From Sorex araneus (Eukaryota > Chordata > Mammalia > Eulipotyphla > Soricidae): 64,000 nucleotides of DNA. Made by a program: the position numbers and the translations under genes. Of the stretch, positions 57,441 to 64,000 are shown one piece after another. Within the stretch, counting starts at the first letter, position 1. The number at the start of each line of letters is the position of its first letter. The stretch is from contig NC_073305.1 of assembly GCF_027595985.1 (NCBI RefSeq), forward strand, positions 153,080,423-153,144,422, written 5' to 3'. Under the pieces are notes generated by a model. It did no database searches, was not told the DNA's origin, and saw only the letters and a program-made list of their open reading frames with translations.

Positions 57441-58434
57441 ATCATAGCTGCAACAATGGTGCCTACTTTATCTTTTATTTCTACTCCTAATTTTGTAGTT
57501 TGTGAATAGTTAAAGTATAGCCCTTGATAACCAAGTTGACCTCTAGCTACCAAATATTCAATCTAAGATTTCAGGAACTCTGCATCTGCTATCATTTGCT
57601 AGCCATTTTCTTAATATTTTGGGCTGGCTTGAGTTTAGTGGAAAATCTAGTTAATTGCTACTTAATGTTAGGCCTGTTTTATTGCTGTGGTTTTATTTTA
57701 AAGTATTTATAGAATATAAATATTAGACTCCCTCCAGGAAGTTGTTATTCAGTAAGAGAAGGGATAGATTTTCCAATTTCTCAAGGAAATGCTTTCCATT
57801 AAAAACAGTATCTTCCCCCACATAATAATGGTGGGACCCTAACTGGGTCATATTCACCAGCTGGTGGATACATTCCTATTTAATATTGTTAGGAGTTTTG
57901 TGAGGCTATTGGTATGGGCACACATTTTAGGTTGTTAAAATTTGACTCAATGGGACCAGAAAAATAGCACACTCTGTTATATTAACTGCATCAGATCAAT
58001 TAACCTCTATGTTATTTTCTTTGATAATATATTAAATAGAATGTGTGTGATATGTCCATGTAAGTGTATGTGGACACATACATACATTTAAGTTTTATTG
58101 GTGAATTTTAACTCATTTTCATGTTTAAAATTGGTTTATTATAACACAAATGATAAAAGGTTGAAAACAGAAATAACATATATGGTTTTATATGTTAACC
58201 TATGTCACATTCAACAAATTACTGTAAAAAATAATAGTAGAAGACCAAGTAGATGCTTACATAAGTGGCATCACTTAAGACTATAAAGGAGTGCTGTATA
58301 CTAATGAATTATTGCATCCATTTTAGATAGCTATTGTATATATTTCTCTTTCTAAATCTAATACCTTCACCTTGCTCCAATGGATGTAGAAGTCTGACCA
58401 TTCTCAAATAAACAAGTGAGAAACATTCACTCTC
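57441..58434. other. Intron 1, AT-rich unique sequence
   Basis: No supported exon or repeat. Confidence 0.5.
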
Positions 58435-58595
58435 AAGACTGGAGAGGTATTACAACAGATAAAGTGCTTGCCTTGCACCAGGTTAATCCTTGGCACCACA
58501 TATGGTGCCCTGAATCCCTTCAGGTGACCCCTGAACACAGAATCAGGAATCAGCCCTGAGCATTGCCAGGTGTGGCAGAAAAAAAGGAAAAAATT
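58435..58595 (+). mobile_element. SOR-type SINE, diverged
   Basis: GACTGGAGAGGTATTACAAC, GTGCTTGCCTTGCACCAGG, CACCACATATGGTGCCCTGA, GCATTGCCAGGTGTGGCAGA and an A-rich tail. About 10 bp of the head are deleted. Confidence 0.78.
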
Positions 58596-59552
58596 ACAAA
58601 ATTAACAAATAGTAGGAAAGCTTGATTAATAGCTACAGAAATTAAAGTAGCTTAGGGAATGTTGACAGTAAACAAGAAAATTTATATGCTATGTATTAAT
58701 ATATAGTCATTTTCACACTTAACTTTGAAGTTAGAGTAAGTTATTTTACACTCTCCATTTTAGGTAAAAGCTACCAATTTTACCATAACTTTAACACACT
58801 TATAATCACAAGGTCAAAGTTCCATTTTTCAACTTCTATCTATACACTTCAACTTTCTAAACTTTAGCTAGGTGTAGAGAAATTAATAACAATAATAATC
58901 TATGTTTTAATCTTTATTCTAAACTCACTATTAAGTAATTCATAGCACATTTTTTATTTAGTTTTTGCATTTCAGAACAGATCATTGTAATAACTTCTGC
59001 CTTCTCTAGCATCAGTTACCACAGGTAATTTAACTTTCTATAAGTATGCTTTGAAAGCAAAAACACACACAGTATTCTTTAAATTAACTAATAATGCTTT
59101 TTAAAAACAATTTTACTGATAATATTTTGTGATTTATAGTACTATTAATAGTAGTCTGGTGCACTTATTGTCTCTTATAAAATCCCTCTTATTTTGTATT
59201 CTCTTTCCTTATTTTGACATCCTGCAACACATCTCCTTTCCAGGATGCTTTTTCTAACTACAAAGGTACCACCAGACACTCATATACTTCCATAGCTCTG
59301 TAACTACCATCCCAATGCTATGCTTCTTCTATTAAACATTACTCTCTGAGTATCTCATCAAATCTACAAGATCTTATTTCAAGCTGTGTTTATGTTTTAG
59401 ACCTTTTAATTCCATATGTCATGCCCCAATTATTTGACTGAAAACTTTTACACCCCTCATATTGATATCCCCTCTGTTTACTGATTGTATCCAGAAACTC
59501 AATGTCAAATCATCTTTCTTGTTCATTCTACAAACAGTAAGCACCATTTTTG
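58596..59552. other. Intron 1, AT-rich unique sequence
   Basis: No supported exon. An L2-like flavour (TTCCAGGATGCTTTTTCTAA) near 59239 is too weak to call. Confidence 0.45.
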
Positions 59553-59733
59553 GTTTGTTTTTTTTTGGCTTTTTGGGTCACACCTGGCAACGTTCAGGGG
59601 TTACTCCTGGCGCTGCACTCAGGAATCTCTTCTGGTGGTGCTTGGGGGACCATATGGGACGCTCGGGATCAAACCCGGGTCAGCCACGTTCAAAGCAAAT
59701 GCCCTCCCCGCTGTGCTATTGCTCTGGCCCCAG
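59553..59733 (-). mobile_element. SOR-type SINE, complete
   Basis: Poly-T, GGCTTTTTGGGTCACACCTG, GTTACTCCTGGCGCTGCACT, GGGGGACCATATGGGACGCT, GGGTCAGCCACGTTCAAAGC, GTGCTATTGCTCTGGCCCC. The flanking pair CACCAT(T/A)TTTG is a probable target duplication. Frames of 65-151 codons here are shadows. Confidence 0.88.
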
Positions 59734-59739
59734 GTCACC

Positions 59740-61034
59740 ATATTTGATTGTTCGTATTTTCTATACATCCTTGAAATAAACATCCCTCTCTATATAACAC
59801 TAGCTTGGGTATATGTCAAGCTATCATCAGTATTTTGCCTTGACCTTACATTAATCTTCTATATTCCATGCTGTCGTGACAATTACCTTTCTAATACAAA
59901 TGTATTCATATTCACCAGGCTGAAAAAACTATACCCATAGAATGATTTTCTTGACATAGCCCATAAAAAGTCACATTATTTGTTTTCATTTTTATAAAGG
60001 TATACTAAGCAAAACTTGAGCATACAGTGAGGTTTTGGTGGACACCTAAAATCAGACATAGCAGTGTTCTGAGGTCACCAAGTTTAAGTGTGATAGTGCT
60101 CAAGAGTCATGTAGTGCCGTGGACTAACTTAGGTCCTTGATATGATAAACAGTTGCTCAAGAGAGGTTTGGTTTCCTCTTTTACCCAAAGAGTTTTATAA
60201 TTTAGATATTCTTTATGCTTCCAATCTTCTTGGTGTGTCACAGATTTTTTTTATTTTAACCACGGTATGTGCATTAATTGCATCTCATGCATATATCCTT
60301 GATGTGTGCAATTATGGTCTTCCATTCTCTAACCCCACCATATTGACCATTATCTGGTGATTTTAGCTGATTTCCTAAGATTAGGTTGAAGCATTAGATA
60401 TTCTATAAAATTTTCCTATCACTTTACAAAACAGTCGTTTAAGAAAATAAGGATTAGAAGTACAAAATGAAGTTATTAGAATGGAGGGAGGAGAAAGAAA
60501 GATAAAGATGACTTCTATTTTCTATCTGAGAATCATAAGACTTTCAGCCTGAAAGGGTTTGAGCAGTGAATCCAGACCAAACTTTTCTGTGGTTTTCATA
60601 TAAAAAGTAAAAGCTCTTGCCTTAAGATGAAGTTTGGGAAATTTGTATTTAGTTGTGTAACACTGTATAATTTGAGTGATCCTTCTACAAAACTCAAGAA
60701 GGCATTTATTTCACTACTTTAAAAATCTGGGATCACAGAATCTGAACTTCAGAATCTCAGTATTTTTCACTTTCCACTTAAGCATAGTACTTGAACCTTC
60801 TGCAGTACAGCTTGACATCATTTGTATATGCCCATATTTTTAAAAATCTTGTTAAAAATAAACAGGAATTTTCTTAGCCAGTTAAGGAAATGTTGCCTTC
60901 TTTACTATTTCAAAATTTTATTTAGTTAAAAGCTCTTGTTTAAAAAATCAAAATATGAAAACAAATCAAGCAAAAGGAATGATTATGGCACAATCATGAA
61001 AATCATTGTGATATATTTCATCAGTAAAAGTTCT
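59740..61034. other. Intron 1, AT-rich unique sequence
   Basis: No supported exon or repeat. A faint SINE-like patch (GGTCACCAAGTTTAAGTGTG) lies near 60073 and was not called. Confidence 0.5.
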
Positions 61035-61042
61035 AGAGAAAT

Positions 61043-61211
61043 TTTTTTCAGTTTTTGGGCCATATTTGGATGATGCTGAGGGCTATTTCCTGAGCTTTGT
61101 GCTCAGGGGTCACTCAAATTGATGTTTAGGGGACTATATGGGGGTGGAATCAGACTCGGGTTGGCTACATGCAAGGCAAGTGCCTTATCCACTATGCTAT
61201 CACTCTGGTCC
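61043..61211 (-). mobile_element. SOR-type SINE, diverged
   Basis: Poly-T, TTTTTGGGCCATATTTGG, CTTTGTGCTCAGGGGTCACT, GGGGACTATATGGGGGTGGA, GCAAGGCAAGTGCCTTATCC, CTATCACTCTGGTCC. The 8-bp pair AGAGAAAT flanks it (61035-61042, 61212-61219). Confidence 0.82.
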
Positions 61212-61219
61212 AGAGAAAT

Positions 61220-63225
61220 GAAATTGAACAAGGTGTCTTGGCATGTTTCATACTTACAAGGAACTTTTACTCATTGAGCATTAAGACACAGATAGACAAA
61301 TATCTTGAGCACTAGACATTTCAGAACCATCGAATCCAGTTTTTTTAATTAGAATTATTTTAAAACAAATTTAAGTTTTTGAGACTGAACATATGAATCA
61401 TTTAATTTTATAACTCATCTATTTAAAATGAACTCACAATTTTTAAAATGTCAGAGTTCTTAAGTTAAAATTGTATATTTACTTTGAGCACCTGCCTTTC
61501 AGAGAATATAGGTTGGCATGAACCAATTCAACCCATCTTCATTTAAACTGTTATATGTATATTACACTGAAGAACCTGGGTTGGTTTGGAGTGACTTTCT
61601 TTCATGTTGAAGTCTACTTTTTTTTTATAGACAGTTCTAATGAAAATTTATTACAGGCCTTTACCTATACATGACATTTTAAAAACGGATCAATCAGATT
61701 CTGAAGACATGAAACTGTCTTTGCTGCCCCCCATCCTATTTTTTAGGGTCCTTCCATGTCAAAAATATGCACACATTTTCTGTAAGTCTCTAATGCTGTT
61801 ACTGGCATAGAATCTTGTAACTTGGAAAGCATTTTTCACTTACAAGTCCCCCAGGTCCTATAATGTCTGAACCTCCTGTGCCACTTTATATCACCACCCC
61901 ACCCCACATAAGAGCATATACAGGAAAAGCAGACTTCCCTGCCCCCCGCACATTTCCTCAGTTTATTTACAAAGCGTCTTGGAGTGAGAATGAGCTGCTT
62001 GTGGTTCCTGTGGCTGATTCAAAGATACTTTTCTCTAGGCGGAAGATGCTGGTCAACCGAATGACCTCTCTGTAACTAACCCATACACCCCCTGGTAAGG
62101 CAGTTCGAGTAGAAGCTACCTTTCTGACTAAGCCTAGTGGGATTTATTTTTGCAGTGAAAAAAAAAGTAGAAATAACAAAACATTCATGGAAAGATAGAA
62201 TTAATCATGCTGAAGATGCATCAGAGCCTTGCCCTCCAACCACAAGAAAATCGAAGTGATAAATGTATTGGGACTTAGAAGTACTTCTGTTCATCAAGCT
62301 TTACTCTCTAGGGGTCAGAGGTTTCCTCCTTTTGTTTCCTGCAAGGAAATAATGCTAATGTATTCAACCAAGAATACATTAGGAAGGAAATCATAACCAT
62401 CTCTAAGGGTATCAGTGTGAGAGATATACCTTAACAATTTTCCGTCAGCTTACACATAGATGTCAATGACAAATGAATCACTATAAAGAAGTTTTAACAT
62501 TATGTAACTCTCAAATAAGCAGCATGTCCCGAATGTTTGCTTAAACCTCCTCAGCAGCTGGTCAGTTGCTTTCCAGAACACATTCATGACACTTTAGAAA
62601 CCTTGAAACGCTGAGAAATAAGTATAGCAGTTTTCCTTGCTAAGGACTAGCCACCTCCTCATTAAATATATATTTAACTATGGACATGCAAGATGAGGGC
62701 CCCAAAATAATAACATTTATCTCTCTGAAAGACAAAATATAGAACATAAATTTTTATGTTCACATGGGTATTCTCACTCCACGTGGAAATACTAGTGAGA
62801 TAAGATAATGCTAAGATTTCACCATTATATCATTTTAACTGATAAACATTGAACTTGAGTGAAAAGAAATATTTTAGGAAAAGATAGGTATGTGATTAAC
62901 TACATAGCTTCAGCATCAGTTTGCATAGAATCAGAGACCAAAATTGTAATCTCTAACAGACCGTATTTGGAAAAAGATACCCTAGAAGGTAAATACCCTT
63001 ACTTGCTAAAAAAGAAAAATCTTTATTCATTGAGTCTCACAATATGTTATCATATCATCTTGTTGGAGGTTATGAGACCTGTGTATTTTTTGCTACACAA
63101 ATGAAACTTAAAATTAACATGTATTGATTTAAATTACATGAAAATTATCCATTCTTCATTCACCTTGGTTGCTAGTTCAATGAGAATATTTTCACTACAT
63201 ATGCACTTAGATATTTTTTCCTGTT
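61220..63225. other. Intron 1, unique sequence near exon 2
   Basis: No supported exon or young repeat in the last 2 kb before exon 2, apart from the SINE end listed next. The frames at 61863 and 62859 have no recognised family. Confidence 0.5.
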
Positions 63226-63326
63226 ACAGTAACAACAAATCTCACAATGGAGATGTTACTGGTGCCTGCTGGAGCAAATTGACGAGCACGGGATGACAGT
63301 GACAGTGCTACAGTGCTACATGATCT
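63226..63326 (+). mobile_element. Long SINE (8-bp-tail type), 3' end only
   Basis: ACAGTAACAACAAATCTCAC, AATGGAGATGTTACTGGTGC, GGAGCAAATTGACGAGC, then GATGACAGTGACAGTGCTAC and a final AGTGCTAC. It is 5'-truncated and lies about 250 bp before exon 2. Confidence 0.85.
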
Positions 63327-63573
63327 GCAGATAGTTTGAGGCAATATATTTCATTTTTGATGCTTAAATTTTAAATGCACTGAAGTGAAGAACAATACAT
63401 ATGTACGTTAAGGAGAAATAGTTCACAGAATAAGATGGGCAAAAATATCAACTTGTTCAACCATTACTACCAATCGAAGTGCAATAAAAGACAATGTGTT
63501 TTCTACTCAGTAAATGACATTTAACTTCCATATCAATGATTTAACCTTTGTTGTTCTACATTTCTCCCTTCAG

Positions 63574-63765
63574 TGCATCCTAACGTCAGTCAAGGCTGCC
63601 AAGGAGGCTGTGCAACGTGTTCAGATTACAACGGATGTTTGTCATGTAAGCCCAGACTATTTTTTGTTCTGGAAAGAATTGGCATGAAGCAGATAGGAGT
63701 GTGTCTCTCTTCATGTCCAAGTGGATATTATGGAACTCGATATCCAGATATAAATAAGTGTACAA
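63574..63765 (+). CDS. RSPO3: R-spondin 3, coding exon 2 (furin-like repeat 1)
   Basis: This 192-bp exon completes codon 33 (A|TG, Met) and encodes residues 34-96 plus the first base of codon 97. It carries the first furin-like cysteine-rich repeat, with eight cysteines (C41, C45, C48, C54, C57, C76, C80, C95) and an N-glycosylation sequon N36-V-S. Residues R67 and Q72, known from human RSPO3 work to be needed for ZNRF3/RNF43 binding, are both present. The acceptor is TTTCTCCCTTCAG|TG; the donor is ACAA|GTAAGTG at 63765/63766. Both boundaries are phase 1, so the exon is symmetric. The residue at 64 is V where human has A, from memory; otherwise it matches. The frame continues in the genome to 63863 only by read-through into intron 2. 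The second furin-like repeat, the thrombospondin type-1 domain and the basic C-terminus are outside the window. Confidence 0.97.
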
Positions 63766-64000
63766 GTAAGTGCCTACATAAAATTATGTTTTTATCTCAT
63801 CCTCGGGGGCTTTCCAGATTTGAAATGGTTTCTTATAGATCTGTGATTATCAAAATTCTGTGATAGGAAAATAACATTGACCTTATAATTAGGCTAACCT
63901 GTAGTTATCCCCAAGGACAGAAAATTGTTCAACACTTACGAAAAATGTTTGTCATTATCGTTGTTATTGTTTTTAATGCAAAACTGAGAGCACATGCATT
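63766..64000 (+). other. RSPO3: Start of RSPO3 intron 2
   Basis: It begins GTAAGTG, a strong donor. The remaining 230 bp are AT-rich with no further exon. Confidence 0.9.

Larger units (their letters stand above)
29217..63573 (+). other. RSPO3: RSPO3 intron 1 (34,357 bp)
   Basis: A GT-AG intron bounded by GTAAGTG at the left and a pyrimidine-rich TTTCTCCCTTCAG at the right. It interrupts codon 33 after its first base. It contains no other supported exon. Its content is CpG island for the first 1.5 kb, then AT-rich unique sequence mixed with SINEs, L1 3' ends, composite repeats and MIR remnants, listed separately. Confidence 0.93.

Noticed and set aside
63766-63863. Continuation of the exon 2 frame to 63863
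   Set aside because: It is read-through into intron 2 past a strong GTAAGTG donor; the known RSPO3 protein continues with a Lys codon completed by exon 3.
1-64000. CRISPR arrays, operons, bacterial terminators and phage genes
   Set aside because: The window is mammalian nuclear DNA (introns, SINEs, L1, CpG island). The tandem repeats present are microsatellites or SINE tails, with no spacer-repeat structure.

Overview
This is mammalian nuclear DNA. It carries the 5' part of one recognisable protein-coding gene, RSPO3 (R-spondin 3), on the + strand: a CpG-island promoter, coding exon 1 (signal peptide), a 34.4 kb first intron, coding exon 2 (first furin-like cysteine-rich repeat) and the start of intron 2. 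The remaining exons lie beyond the right edge. The host is most probably a shrew (Sorex-like eulipotyphlan). The window is full of a tRNA-headed SINE that I recognise as the shrew SOR type, and the encoded RSPO3 residues differ from human at very few positions. The species call is from memory of the repeat and was not tested by a search.

Layout. 1-27.4 kb is AT-rich flanking DNA upstream of the gene, with no host exon that I can support. It holds about 25 SINE copies, LINE-1 3' ends, a few ancient MIR/MER5-type remnants and one full-length processed retrocopy of COX7C (3051-3557). The retrocopy has a 16-bp target-site duplication and an undamaged 63-codon frame. 27.46-27.67 kb is a purine-rich tract. 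About 27.66-30.7 kb is the CpG island, with the RSPO3 start codon at 29120. 29217-63573 is intron 1, again rich in SINEs and L1 ends, with a possible LTR-type element near 52-53.8 kb that is split by another repeat. 63574-63765 is exon 2.

Repeats. Three related short-element architectures coexist: (a) a roughly 170-bp SINE with a tRNA-like head and an A-rich tail; (b) a roughly 250-bp form with the same head, a different body, and a tail of the 8-bp unit ACAGTGCT instead of poly-A; (c) a composite of 0.5-0.65 kb that shares the 3' end of (b) and in several copies ends in a GAT microsatellite. Most of the many short open frames in the window are translations of antisense copies of (a), and the GC-rich frames around 27.4-31.6 kb are CpG-island shadows; neither set is genes.

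Functionally there is one story. RSPO3 is a secreted enhancer of Wnt signalling. Exon 1 supplies the secretion signal, and exon 2 supplies the module that binds the ZNRF3/RNF43 ubiquitin ligases. The 9 kb around the promoter (about 24.8-33.7 kb) contains no recognisable SINE, although copies occur roughly every 1-1.5 kb over much of the rest. I found no previously undescribed gene system. The best leads are the intact COX7C retrocopy, the unusual SINE tails, and the SINE-free zone over the promoter.
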